Assembly: GCA_028554645.1 (NCBI GenBank)
Contig: JAQOOI010000069.1
Coordinates: 650,810 to 714,809 of the forward strand
Reading direction: 5' to 3'
Length of the DNA: 64,000 bases
Origin: Omphalotus guepiniiformis
Lineage: Eukaryota > Basidiomycota > Agaricomycetes > Agaricales > Omphalotaceae
Below the pieces are notes generated by a model. The model was not told the DNA's origin and searched no databases. It saw only the letters and a program-made list of their open reading frames with translations. This document shows, piece after piece, positions 1 to 11,317 of the stretch. Both the position numbers and the translations under genes were made by a program. Within the stretch, counting starts at the first letter, position 1. Each line of letters starts with the position of its first letter.

Positions 1-236
1 GCGAGTGACAACAATCCCGCGTTAGGTACTTAGGTAGGAAGCACGGGTCCATGATGGTCATGACAGAGTACGTTGCTGCGTCACGCACACACACAATCCA
101 ATCAGGCCGGTGCGATTTCAAAACCTATGTACGGCCTCTCTAGACTAACCCAGGAACATTAAGTAAATCCCATACAATAGAAAGATATTGACACCGTCAA
201 TGGAACCCCTACTCACCTCATGTTAGGGATCGCCGT

Positions 237-1315
237 TTACACTGTACTCTCACGCAGTTTATCCCAGCTGTCCATCTCAAAGACCGCCGGCAGGCAGTCC
301 CAAACCTCCTTCCTACCAGCCTCATGCTGTCTTTTTGCATACGCAACGCAAACAGGACACACATTCAGTGACTCCCATCTCGTAAACCTGTTCAACGGAT
401 TGGGGCACCTATCCGCCTCTCGTATATGCCATTCCGTATGTGGACCGCGAGCAATAGCACATAAACGAAATGCACATATAGGTGCAGGTTGAAATGCCAG
501 CAAGAATGAATGCGAAAGGCTCATTTCGGCATAACGCAGTCTCTCCCTTCCTATCAAACAAACTGTCTTCTCCTGCCATGTGATGTCATCTGGACTGTCT
601 TTAAGAATTCGCAGAGGCGATAGGCGAGAAACACAGTAGAAAGCATATGGAAGAATGACCAGGACGTCTGTTTCTTTAGCTAGACGTATAGCACGCATGA
701 TATCGCTGCTCTTGTGTCGCTTGGCATTACGGGCTGCTCGATTGTCATGATCCTCCAAAGTGGTAGGAATACAATTCGTTAGAATGGAAATACATTTCCG
801 GCGAAGAGATGGAATGGTATACTTGGTGCTCAGCCGTAAGATTCCAGATATTGAATCAAGAATTTCATTGAGCGCAGGTTCCGCGGGTAAATCATCGAAG
901 TGACTACAAATAACAAAAAGGAACCAAGATCAAACTAACGGGAAGGAAAGAGGGAATAGTATATTTGCACTTACGATGGGTGATACAGAGCTTTGAGAAG
1001 GTCAACAAAATCTTCTTGTCTGTCATACAGCTGCACAACAGCACAGCCTTCAACAGATTCCTGGTCATCCGAGTCCACTGGCTGAGGAAGTGAGAACAGA
1101 GTAGCAAACATCTCGCTACTATTAGACAAAACAGTTTGATGAACACGAAAAAGCATGTCTTCGACCAACAGGACAATTGAACCATCGTAGTACCAGAATG
1201 TTTCGTGTCGGCTTGCCAACTTCAGGGATTGTGATAATGGGGTCGGTACGGTCTCAGAACCTGGTTTATCGGCTGTGTCTCCGCATGAGCTGTTGAGTTT
1301 GGTCATTCGCTCCAT
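237..1315 (-). CDS. BTB/POZ domain protein (2 exons)
   Basis: Two exons, 1315..975 and 903..237, join through a 71-nt intron (GTAAGT donor at 974, TAG acceptor at 904) to give a 335-residue protein. Residues about 30-120 read as the BTB fold typical of Agaricomycete expansions: FWYYDGSIVLLVEDMLFRVH, then a hydrophobic QTVLSNSSEMF helix and LLKALYHPS. A region LRLSTKYTIPSLRRKC follows, the usual helical extension after such BTB domains. The C-terminal third is Cys- and Trp-containing and unassigned. BTB domains mediate dimerisation and often recruit Cullin-3; in mushroom-forming fungi these single-domain proteins form large families of unknown role. No signal peptide or membrane segment is seen. 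The start at 1315 is the first in-frame ATG before the domain. Confidence 0.85.
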
Positions 1316-1926
1316 GGTTTCGTTCGAGAGTATCCAAGAAAACTGCTGAGCGCTGAGCTTTGGGAACGAGGCTCAAGCGCGCTCTGGCAGCAAGCGACTG
1401 AAAGCCGGGCCGGCCGGCGGCCATCTACTTGAGGCACGTGATATTAGTCCACGTGGCACTCACGCGACACGTGCGTCCGAGTCTCCACCTACTGTACTAA
1501 GACTTGACTTTTTCGCTCTTTTTTTCTTCCGTCAATCGTTATTTGAACATCTTGGAGTAATTTCAGGGAAATCTCAGGGAAATACTCTTTGTTGGAGATG
1601 TGCTCGGAAGCAAAAAGCGCTTGAGGGTCGTAGAGAGTCGTACAGCCGATAAACCGATGACCTCAACATGACCTCCAATTGCTATGGTTTCTCATTTCTC
1701 AAAGTGCTGTTTGCATCTCATCTCAGTTGCTTCCTATGCTGCTTCACGCGCACGGGTTATCAGGGAGTAGGAGGAGGAGAAAGGAGACATCAGTTGATTG
1801 TCCCGGGGCAAGGTACACAAACAAATGGGACAATTTTACTTCGGCTGTTATTCTCCAGGAGGCGTGTTTAGGGAGGCGTGTTTACCTATACGTACGTTAC
1901 TTTGTGACTACGGTCCTGCTACGGAC
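1316..1926. other. Intergenic spacer between divergent genes
   Basis: This separates the BTB gene (leftward) from the MTEYDYSPE gene (rightward) and so holds both promoters. Several CACGTG or ACGTG cores are visible near 1435-1475. No coding signal is seen. Confidence 0.5.
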
Positions 1927-1934
1927 TATATAAA
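1927..1934 (+). promoter_or_regulatory. TATA box of the MTEYDYSPE-A gene
   Basis: TATATAAA lies 211 bases before the ATG at 2145, and the sequence between carries no long ORF and looks like a 5' leader. The paralogous gene at 7640-8551 also has a clear TATA box, which supports the call. Confidence 0.5.
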
Positions 1935-2144
1935 GGTCCTAACCTCTGTTTAACGTCTGCCACGTCTCCGAGTGTCTTCACGATTTTGTAGTAAGTTGAC
2001 CAAGCCCTAATTCAAGTTCTGTTGGATACTGCAAACTGATTCTGCTAGCTATTTTAGTTCATTAATTCAAGATTCCTCTACATATCTTCAACTTTACGAT
2101 CATCTGTAATACGAAACGATACGCGATACACGAGTTCTTTCATA

Positions 2145-3057
2145 ATGACCGAGTACGACTATTCCCCAGAAGGTTACCAGCGCTACCTTGACACTCAGCG
2201 ACGTATCTCGAGATGGGTCAAAGACACCAATGCTCATTCTGCCGAATATCAATCACCCTTTGGAACGACTACTGTTGTATCGACAACCAAGGAATCGTTG
2301 CGTTCTCCTGCACAAACAAGGGCGAATGAAAATCATGGTTCTACTTCTGCAGGAGGAACGAGATCGAGTGTGGTAGAAAGGAGTAGGAGGAATAGCATGT
2401 CGCATACATCGAAGTATGACCCTGGAGGGACTAGGGAACTGCCAACAACAGATTCACATCGGCGCACTTCGTCGTCTGTGCCTTCGCACAGATACACATA
2501 CCCATATCCTATTCAAGCGCAAGCTTTACCTGTCTCAGCCGGCGTGAATCCCGCTGCTGGACCGGTATATGCGCATATACAAACCCAACGACGGTCACAA
2601 TCCCATTCTCCTCGTCCACACTCAAGCTCACAATCACGCTCACACCGACGCGCTGATGATTCTCGAACGCATTCACATCAACCCAAATCACATTCCAGCT
2701 CTCATCATCATTCGCACTCCCATGGACACAGTACTCCGACGAGAAGTAGTACTCTCCCGTCGTACTACGTGTCGAATACGCTGCATCATTCTTCACACAA
2801 ATCGCCTGGTTCGCGATCTCACTCCACTCCGCGTCCCGCTGCCAGGTATACTATCCAACCTGTCTCTGGTGTAACGTCACCTACATCACCAACATACGTG
2901 GTTACTCATTCACATGGAAAACCTATTGTCGTCGGTGCTCCTGAGAGTGGCTATACAATCATACCACCAAAGGGAAAGAGTGCAAAGGTCATTGTGAGTG
3001 TATTTCCTGCTCTTGATGTGTCTGGAGCTCTGAATAATCGTATTCTAGTACGTTTAA
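2145..3057 (+). CDS. MTEYDYSPE-family protein A (uncharacterised, His/Ser-rich)
   Basis: Exons 2145..2993 and 3049..3057 join across a 55-nt intron (GTGAGT...CTAG), giving 285 residues. The last exon encodes only two residues and the stop. The protein starts MTEYDYSPEGYQRYLDTQ and RISRWV, has a long low-complexity middle rich in Ser, His and Arg (clusters such as SHSSSHHHSHSHGHS), and ends YTIIPPKGKSAKVIYV. The gene at 7640-8551 has the same N-terminus, a His/Ser-rich middle, SGVTSPTS, the IIPPKG C-terminus and the same final intron, so they are paralogues. No enzymatic motif, signal peptide or membrane segment is visible. I recognise no function; the conserved ends suggest two short interaction motifs joined by a disordered linker. 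Confidence 0.8.
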
Positions 3058-3787
3058 GCCGTAATTCTACATGACTAGAAGGTCGTTCTCGGGAAGCGAT
3101 TCGGCGCCAGGAGTTGCAGGAAACTCCCCGCGTGTACCCGTTCATACTCTCTAGACCCAAATACACGCTATCCGCATACATCCTAGCATGATCTTCAATC
3201 CACAAATAGACTGCACAGTGCACAACTGAGTCCTTGACGCGTCGTGATTGATACCCTTGTGGCATTATATCAAGCATATACGACCGTGACGTTTTCATTT
3301 CATGAACATAGAGAGATGGCTATGTATACCTACAACGTCATCTGTTTGCATACACCTAAATTCTAGTAGTAGAACGGACCCTTCATGATGTACATACTGT
3401 ATGGCGTGTGCGTACTACGTCGACGAACGCAATTGTATCAATACTTATCAATCTATCAAACAGGTTTCGGACCTCGGTACATACGTTTCTCCTTGAGACC
3501 GGGAAGCATATATAGATCATTCATTGCTTCTTTAACTTGGAGTCAAACTTGTAAGTGGCGTAAGGAATTTGAAAGGCGGGAAGTGGTGCTGGGTACAACA
3601 TACTTTATTCGTCGGTAGTTTACGAAAACATCAAATACATACAGTTATTTGGGTTCTCGGAGGTGCTGGTACGATTGGGAGTCGGAAAGCTGGGCGAGTG
3701 TTGGGTCATTGAATATCACAAAGAGCTCAAAGGACACTTGTGTGCGCCTTGATTGCATCTAGAAGATGACTGTAGACGGCCCACGAC

Positions 3788-3886
3788 GGACTATATGTGA
3801 ATCTTCATGTGAGTTGCGTCCAGTTGGTCGCACCAGGACTATATGTGAATCTTCATCTGAGTTCGGAGTCCAATATTGGTCGCACC
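3788..3886. repeat. Imperfect tandem duplication, period about 48-52 bp
   Basis: GGACTATATGTGAATCTTCA occurs at 3788 and again at 3836, and each copy is followed by (A/G)TTGGTCGCACCA, ending near 3835 and 3886. Two copies only. Confidence 0.7.
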
Positions 3887-5134
3887 AACATACCCGGCAG
3901 CCGGCTTCAGCTTCTTCCTCGTCTGGTCTGGAGATAAAGCTCGTGTGCAAGCAAACATAACCCAGAGCGATTGGGTGTCGAAAGAACAAAAACGGGCCAA
4001 TAGCATTTGTATCATGATTGCTTTACCTGGCATCCGAGCCTGAAGGCTGAAGGCCTGACATCCGAGTCTGCACCCGGGACGTAGTCACCAGTTTTCTTGC
4101 AATGTGGCGCTTTGATTGCGCAAGTGGCACTAGCTGCAGGCGTATGTACTTACTAAAAGTAACGTTTTGCCTTCCTCTTCCACCACGAAACATGACCCAT
4201 GACCATACGTAAAGAAAGGAGGAGCTATCCACCTTCCAAAGGTCGTATGTATGCGTATTGCTAACGCCACAACACGTTCATGGGACCAAGAAGGGATAAT
4301 CGATTAATCCTTTATTGACTCTCGTGTTGGATACGATATGGATACTGGTGTTAGTGGAGTACACCACGACAAGAAATGGCAAAGGATCCAGTACGTACCG
4401 ATACTATGATCATCTTGTGCTTTGCGTCGTTAAACGGGATGGTGTCATGATTTGTGCTTGTATCGACTCCCTGTACTAGGGGGTCAGACGGCGGAACACG
4501 GACGCAGTGTCACAGTACGAGCTCTGGCAGTGAGAAGTCGACCTAAATTTCATAGGAGGATTCTAAGCTGAAAGGCATATTACGTCGGACCTACGCTTCC
4601 TGCGATCCCGTACTCCGTTGATGATTTGGAGCTTAAAGACTTGAGGAGCTGATAACGGAGTTACCGCAAAGGAGTTTTGTGCGTTATCTATTGATCATTG
4701 ATTCGCCAGCCTTCGAATTTTGCTTTCCAACTTGAGCTGAGGAGACAACACGTGAAAAGGCATGGTGCGTTGCGTTTTCAAGTGTTCCCCGTGAGGAAGG
4801 TATAAAACAGGATAGTACTTATCGTACGCCTTGACATTCGTATTGACGTCAGCGCGAGCGGTGAGTACTGGATATTCTCGACTATTAGAGTAGTCATGTA
4901 GTCAGTAGCTATATCGAGAACAAGGCTTAAACGTTAAGGGCAGGTACCGAAGCCTTGGTGTAATCCTGGTGTAATCTGATCGCCAAAAGGCATGTTTAGA
5001 CCACTGCGCGAGGATGAGCTCCACATTTTACAGATACATAGAAGGAACAAAACACTACCTTTAGAGGTCTGAGAAGAAGGGTCCCCCATGTTCGTACCGG
5101 CCGAGGGCTAAACTTTGAACCCCTGGCAGATTGT

Positions 5135-5250
5135 TATACCCTTCGAAGACCTACGAGCTGTGGTCGATATTAGGGTTCAAGATAGCTATAGCAAATACCC
5201 TTGACCTACGAACCGCGGCAGATGATAGGGTTCAAGTTAACTATATGAAG
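5135..5250. repeat. Imperfect direct repeat, about 55 bp, two copies
   Basis: Each copy runs ATACCCTT, then GACCTACGA, then TAGGGTTCAAG, then CTATA. The first covers about 5135-5190 and the second about 5195-5250. There is no cloverleaf potential, so the TTCAAG core is not read as a tRNA T-arm. Confidence 0.5.
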
Positions 5251-7639
5251 TGAGGAAAGGACGCACAGTAGTAAGATTTCATGGCAGCTTATACACGATA
5301 ATCGTCGATCGAGGTGTATCTGACCTTGAATCATAAAATAGGTTGAGACAACACCTCGAACCATGCTTGAAGTTGAGATCACAGTCAGCAATGCCGAGTG
5401 CTGAGTGAACGTACTCGGAACGGAGGACCCACTGATTTTTATCCACTTAAACGTTGAGTCGTTGGAGGATTTGCTCTACTGATGCAGAAATGTGGGCCGT
5501 CGATGTTGAGTTGGTTTATGGTCAGGTTATGGTTCCCTTACGTAATCGTTCTTCACCTCCTTCCCCGACCCCCACGACTCCTGTCGGAAACTTCAGTGTA
5601 AAGCTGCTTATCGCATTGACTATGCACTCGGAAAATCACATATATGGAATGGCTGGGAAATAGTTCAGTGGAATATGGCTTGCTCAACTTACTGCTGTCG
5701 AAAATCTGAAATCTTAACTGATTCAGACTAGCAACGAGTCGGAACGTCTAAAAATCCTGTTCATGTATGCCAAATCATCACAAACCCTACGGTGCACCTT
5801 AAATTCGGTGCATATATCTCATACTGAGTAAGTGGAATGATCTGCTTCATTCGTGGTCCGCGAATTTTTACTCTGAGTCATCAGTCAGTAGGTGGCCTCC
5901 ATCTGGCATCGAGTGCGATTTTCCATCGACTCCTCGGACAATTGACAAAACAAATACATACTGCATAAACTGAGGAATCGCTCTCAACTGAGCTGACTGA
6001 AAAGTACTTTGACAAATGAAGCTTGCCAGGAAGTCGGATTGCTTACTGTCCATGTGGGACCTGTGCCCAGAATTCCTTCGAAACCCGACATATACGATTG
6101 AACGGAACATGTCGGGACGGCCCACTACTACCCTTCATTACAGTATAATCTTGTCGGACACTGGCCAGGCCTCAATGGCAGGGTCTGACAATTATGGGTT
6201 TGTAATTTACGACCGTTGGACGTTGGCGCCTCGTTCCAGATGTCAAAGATGACCTTATGGTGTAATCCTACCCTGTGATTGCCTGGTCTTTTCTCGACGC
6301 ACCAGGTCATTTTCCCTCATTTTCCCCGCCTTATTGCCACCTAAGCGCTCAAGCGTTCTGGTCCCTATGCTGCCATATGCTCTCCCCAGCCATAGCTATG
6401 CCGGATATCACAGCCTGCTGCGAAGCAATTCTATTCACCATTCCTCCGTTTTCCTGTGAACTACGGAGAAATATCTCGTGCCTGGCGTCACTCGAGGACC
6501 CACATAACCATGATAATTTGTGTATTCGAGATTTCGAGAATCGCACTATGTCATGTAGCCGCAATGCCGCCGAAACCAGTGTGGTATGTGCTGTTGACAT
6601 TGTACTTATATGTTGTACAGTTGTTTATTTATGAACTGTACATATCTGAATTACGAAGTACTTGTGCCTGTCACCCACCAAGTATTCATAGTTTTTTCAA
6701 TGGACATCTTGAACGATGTCGTCAATCGAACCTTATACCCCAGCATATTCACCTTTGACGGCTGGCGAGTAATTGTGAGTCTAGCTGGCGGACCTTTTTC
6801 AAATGTATCAATCTATTCATATTCAGTTGAGTTCTGGATACATTACAAAAGAGACCAAGGTAATATCTAATGCCAATGAGAGTAACGTAGTGGGGAAATC
6901 CAAGAAATGTATGAGGAAACAGTGAAAAACGTCCCAATTGTATATTCTAAATCAATGCCAATGAGAAATGAAAGCCCTGAGCGAGACCAAGAAAGATGAA
7001 GGAAAGAGAGGCAAGGTAAAAGTAAACGATGGCAAAAATGTCCATCGTATATTGTCCAGCAATATGAATGCTGTTTTTTCTAGTCGTTCCACGGCAAGCA
7101 GAACATGTATACCGAAAGCCGAGGTCAACAGCTAATGATTGTTCGCATCACCAATAGCGGAAGCTTTGCTACTGCAGAGCAATTCCACTCTTGGTCCGTC
7201 GGAACAAAGAGAGACGACGTCCAATGTCCGCAGCTGATGACAGGGAGTATGATGGTCATCGCGCCGAAATAGCGGCGAAGTATGGGGACAACCAAGACAA
7301 CCAGCTCAAGCGAAAGAGTGGTTATTCCTCCAGCCACACGAGGCAGGTTATCCGATCCCACCAAGCTGACGATGAGCATCAACCGCCTCGTGTTTAATAT
7401 CGTAGAAATTCGAAAATTTCAAGTCGGCTGGTTTCCCTAAACCGCTTAGCGGCGGACGTTTGAATGAGGAGCCTCTATAGCGCTGCGAAGCGAATCCACA
7501 GGCGAACAAAATCCATAAATGCATACGGCGCACTAATATATCTTCTAGGTGTTATTCCATCACCACGCTGCATCGTGAAGAGATTCAAGAGGAAGTGCGA
7601 TAAACCCTTGGGGATACACAAAGTTGCCTTGGCTTACTC

Positions 7640-8551
7640 CTAAGCATACTAGAAACGTAAGAAAGTCGTCAGTTAAACACGTTTTCAAAGGAGGTTTGAA
7701 AGAGAAGTTAAACTTACAAGAACCCTGAGATTTCGCCCTTTGGGCGGAATGATCACGTAGCTCGGAGCATTCGCAGTCTGCTGCGGGAAATATGATGCGT
7801 TCCCGGCACCAATAGTACCGTGAGGTCTAAGTGCTGGGCTTCCAGACAAAGGGGGAGAATAATAGCCTGCAGGGTATGACGTAGGAGAAGTGACACCGGA
7901 CGGTTTATTTGCGTAGGGGTAACCGGCGTATGGAGGCGCGGCGCCGACAGGGTAAGGATAGGACTGCATCGGGACAGATGGGGTCGGTTGAATGATATAC
8001 GTCCGGGTCTTTGACTTCGATTTGTGTGACCGGGAATCTGATCTCCTTGAATCATGATGACTATGGTGGTGTGAGGAATGGTGATGCTTCGGGTACGTTT
8101 GAATGACAATGGGCTGCGGCGGAGAGACTGGGGGACTCATGAGTTGGGGTGGAGGAGGATATGCTCCCATGGTAGGTGCGGGTGCAGGACTGCGAATGTA
8201 TGGACCTGTAGCATGAACGGGCACAGGTGCATGGAAGGGTGGCTGTCGCGTTGGTGGTGCACCAGCCAAACCCGTAGGGCCATGTCCGGCGCTCCTGTAA
8301 GGGTAATCACGCTCATGATCACCATAACCTCGTCGTGCGGAATAGTACCCGCCAGCGCTCCCTCCTCGAGGTATAGCAGCACCAGCTTCGCTCCTGCCAT
8401 CGAGGTCGTTTGGGTCAACATCTGATCGTGGCCCAAAAGGGACCTTGAATTCATGAGAATGCGCTTCTGTATTGTCAACCCATCGCGAAATACGATGCTG
8501 GGTGTCGAGGTAGCGTTCGTATGCTTCGGGGGAGTAGTCGTATTCCGTCAT
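7640..8551 (-). CDS. MTEYDYSPE-family protein B (uncharacterised, Pro/Tyr/His-rich)
   Basis: Exons 8551..7718 and 7648..7640 join across a 69-nt intron (GTAAGT...CTAG), giving 280 residues. As in paralogue A, the last exon encodes two residues and the stop. The N-terminus MTEYDYSPEAYERYLDTQ and RISRWV matches A, and so does the C-terminal YVIIPPKGRNLRVLYA. The middle is Pro-, Tyr- and Gly-rich, with a His/Ser/Arg cluster (HHHSSHHHSHHDSRRSDSR) and SGVTSPTS. The open frame extends upstream of 8551 but without an ATG, so 8551, which matches the start of A, is chosen. No enzymatic or membrane feature is visible. It is convergent with A across 4.6 kb. Function unknown. Confidence 0.82.
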
Positions 8552-8675
8552 GAAGGAGGTCGTCAAATCTATAGGATCGTAAAGAGGAAGGGGGGAGGTG
8601 TAACGCGGAGGAGGAGAATAGGACAATGAAACAGACGCAGCCCGAGCTGGAAACCTCTCAAAGGCTTACTGGGAG

Positions 8676-8683
8676 TATATATA
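8676..8683 (-). promoter_or_regulatory. TATA box of the MTEYDYSPE-B gene
   Basis: TATATATA lies 125 bases before the ATG at 8551 on the minus strand, a normal spacing for a fungal promoter with a short leader. Confidence 0.55.
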
Positions 8684-9869
8684 CTCTACAGCACGGACAG
8701 CACGCCAAAAGTAAATTGACCGTGGTAACCAGGTCACAAGTGAAGACCTGGCGTCACAAAGAAACCGGTAGACGTCAGCACCGCTGAGAAGGAAATTCCT
8801 GTGCGTTGGTACCGGTCCCTTAGGCAATCAGATGACCAGGTTGGAGTAGATACGGAAATAACTCGTCCGCAAGCGCCAAACAGGAAATCCAGTTGCCGCA
8901 CAGCCAAGGAGTTGAAGAGCAGTGAAGGTTAGAAAGGATAGAGCAGGATAATCACTAGATGGTATATATAGGCTATCAAGACCATCAACTCGTCACTGTG
9001 GCCGAGTCAGCCCGACGCTAAGCGGACTGGGACAATGGGGAATCGCCTAGATCAAGCCACAGGAGGCCACAGGAGGCCACAGGCTCAGCCGGCCGAAGTC
9101 AACAAAAAGAGCGCCACGCGGAGGCAGTGTATTGTACCACGTGCACAAACTTTGCAATATTTGCGTCCGTCATCAATGCTGCCTACAGATGCACTAATAG
9201 TAATGACACTGCAGTACGACCGTACGACGGAGCCGGGAAGGTGATCATTCTCTAGTAATAGTTGCTGGTGGTGGAGTTGCTGATATCCTCTTGCGAAAGA
9301 TGGATAGATGAGTACATCATCCAGCATATGAGGGTCATTTTGACGCTGTAATCAGAAATAACGGGTGCTTCGTGAAATGTATTCACGGCGTCAAATGCGT
9401 TGGGCAAAGTATCATAGATAGCCCCTTTGCCCTGGAACACCGGTCAAGGATGGCGGATGGGTCGTGATGTCACCTCTGAAAGTTATGTGGGCTCTATGAA
9501 TGTTGTTCGAGACTTGACTCAATTGCGGGAGAAGGAATGTTTGGATATGATGACGATGGATGGGAAGATACAGCACCACAAGACCTTCAACATCATGTTG
9601 ACATGACTGACAATTGACATCGAGAAACAAGTTTGGGGGGAGTTTGCCTCGTTAAATCCCTGATTCATGGGATGAAGTAGACCCTAGCACACCCCGGACC
9701 ATAAATCTGGGGAAGAATTCGCAATGTTGTAGTACATGTGATGATCGGTGAAGCGATTAAATAAGACAAGTGATATCTCGTCGTTTGTCATCTTGCGAAA
9801 GGAATTTGACTGGTGGAAGGAGATTGGACCAGGACAGGCCAAGACACACTGACGAAAGAAGCCGAACAG
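8684..9869. other. Spacer with no recognisable gene
   Basis: No frame on either strand resembles a protein family. A 10-bp unit (AGGAGGCCAC) is repeated about 2.4 times near 9061-9084. A CACGTG core is present near 9139. Confidence 0.4.
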
Positions 9870-9877
9870 CTCGAAGC

Positions 9878-10299
9878 AGGACCCCGGATAATGGGAGGGG
9901 AGGCCGTTTCCCAAAAGAGCCCTCCGACGTCGTTGGTGTCTGGACCGATTTTCACTCGTTTGGGGCCGTCCGTGTCCGAACCGGGATACGGCCAAGTGTA
10001 GTAGGCCAGAATTTGCCTGGTGCTTTTTAGCCCTATAGTAGCACCCGATTGCCTTTCTGGCTCTAGCAACGAGATGTGAGAGGGAATGGGTTCATTGAAA
10101 AATTGTCTACTCATTGTGCACTACAACGCTTCATCATCGGGAATCCGACCCTCCATCTGGCCCACCATGTCTGAACATGGCACTTGGGCTCCGCCTGCGG
10201 CGGGCTCGATGTCCGAACCGGAGTCTGGGTTCCCAGTAAATTTTTGGTCTCCAGTGTCCGAACTAGGATCTGACACTCCCTCCCATTATCCGGGGTCCT
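9878..10299. mobile_element. hAT-like MITE, 422 bp, with 8-bp target duplication
   Basis: The left end 9878-9899 (AGGACCCCGGATAATGGGAG plus two G) is the exact reverse complement of the right end 10278-10299, a 22-bp terminal inverted repeat. The 8 bp outside the left end (9870-9877, CTCGAAGC) are identical to the 8 bp outside the right end (10300-10307). An 8-bp duplication is characteristic of the hAT superfamily. There is no transposase frame inside, so this is a non-autonomous element. Its interior carries TGTCCGAAC-type words at 9973, 10210 and 10255 and a related TGTCTGAAC at 10169, which may be sub-terminal transposase-binding motifs. Confidence 0.85.
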
Positions 10300-10608
10300 C
10301 TCGAAGCACTTCCTCCCCACTCCGGCACAACGGAGATGAAAAAGCTAGAACAGCGGTAGCGAGAGTGGTCAAGCTGCGCACAAAAGTCAATAACACAGAA
10401 TTTGCCATCGCAGATCCTCCAATTAGCGGGGATCGGAGATGAAGTCGAAATCCTTGAACGTGTAGAATATCAGTATCCTGTGAATTAGCAGATGCTGCAT
10501 CCAACATTTGGAAGACTTCGTCGAGTCCTCTGGTTGGCTAATTATCAGAGCCGGAAGGACCTTGAGACTCTGAGAAAAGGGTGTGGGTACATCGTTCCTC
10601 TTCACTGG

Positions 10609-10730
10609 CCTTGATGCAGTCTCATCTTGGAACATGTATGGTAATGAATATCATCAATGGGTCCTTGATGCAGTCTGATCTTGGAACATGTATGGTAATG
10701 AATATCATCAATGGGTCCTTGATGCAGTCT
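10609..10730. repeat. 54-bp tandem repeat, 2.3 copies
   Basis: The units start at 10609, 10663 and 10717 with CCTTGATGCAGTCT. The first two full copies differ at one base (CTCATC versus CTGATC) and the third is cut after 14 bases. The unit is 18 codons long, so a minus-strand frame stays open through it, but the frame has no family resemblance. It lies about 300 bp from the hAT-like MITE. Confidence 0.9.
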
Positions 10731-11317
10731 ATGTTGACGTTAATGCTAAATCTACGCTGAACATTCAAAACTATGAAGATCTGAATCATCCAGGAATCAT
10801 CTAATGTCCTGTTCAAGCGGTCCCGCATTGGAGTATCTGATCCCAGGATGCACATGGGTCTTTGTTTAAAACCTAAAGAGAAAGACCCAAAGTTTGAAGA
10901 GCATACATAAAAACAAAAGAAACGTCGCACATACCGCCTGCTCTGCGAGTTTCCTCAGTCCTGCTGCATGTTCATGCCATTCGATCAAAGCTTAGCAAAT
11001 GCTCCGTGAACTTCTTGAGAAATTTCGAGGAGAAGAAGTCAGTCTTTAACGCATGTATTATGTGGTGAACAGGTGGTCTAGGTGAATGAATGCTACAGTA
11101 TACGGCACACTACATTAATCCCACGGTACCGCATACACTGCCACTGCATGCCAACAGAAAAAGCAAAAAAAGCTCATAGCGCTTCAAGCACTATAGTTCA
11201 ATATATTCATACCATCCTATGTTCAACAGGTCAACAGACCAGCCAGATTAAGATAACTGCGTACAATAACAGGTACTCTAGCCAAACATTGTCTACTTTT
11301 GCTCGATATCGTCACCA

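Larger units (their letters stand above)
3058..7639. other. 4.6-kb interval with no recognisable gene
   Basis: Both strands were read. Open frames here are under about 120 codons, lack family resemblance and do not chain across plausible introns. The interval holds two short imperfect tandem duplications (3788-3886 and 5135-5250). It lies between the convergent MTEYDYSPE paralogues and could contain decayed sequence or non-coding RNA, but nothing in the sequence shows it. Confidence 0.4.

Noticed and set aside
5170..5250. A tRNA-like GGGTTCAAG motif, twice
   Set aside because: No acceptor stem or anticodon arm can be drawn around either copy; it is part of a short direct repeat.
9085..9630. 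Short frames on both strands taken as small genes
   Set aside because: No start context, splice chain or family resemblance; consistent with chance open frames.
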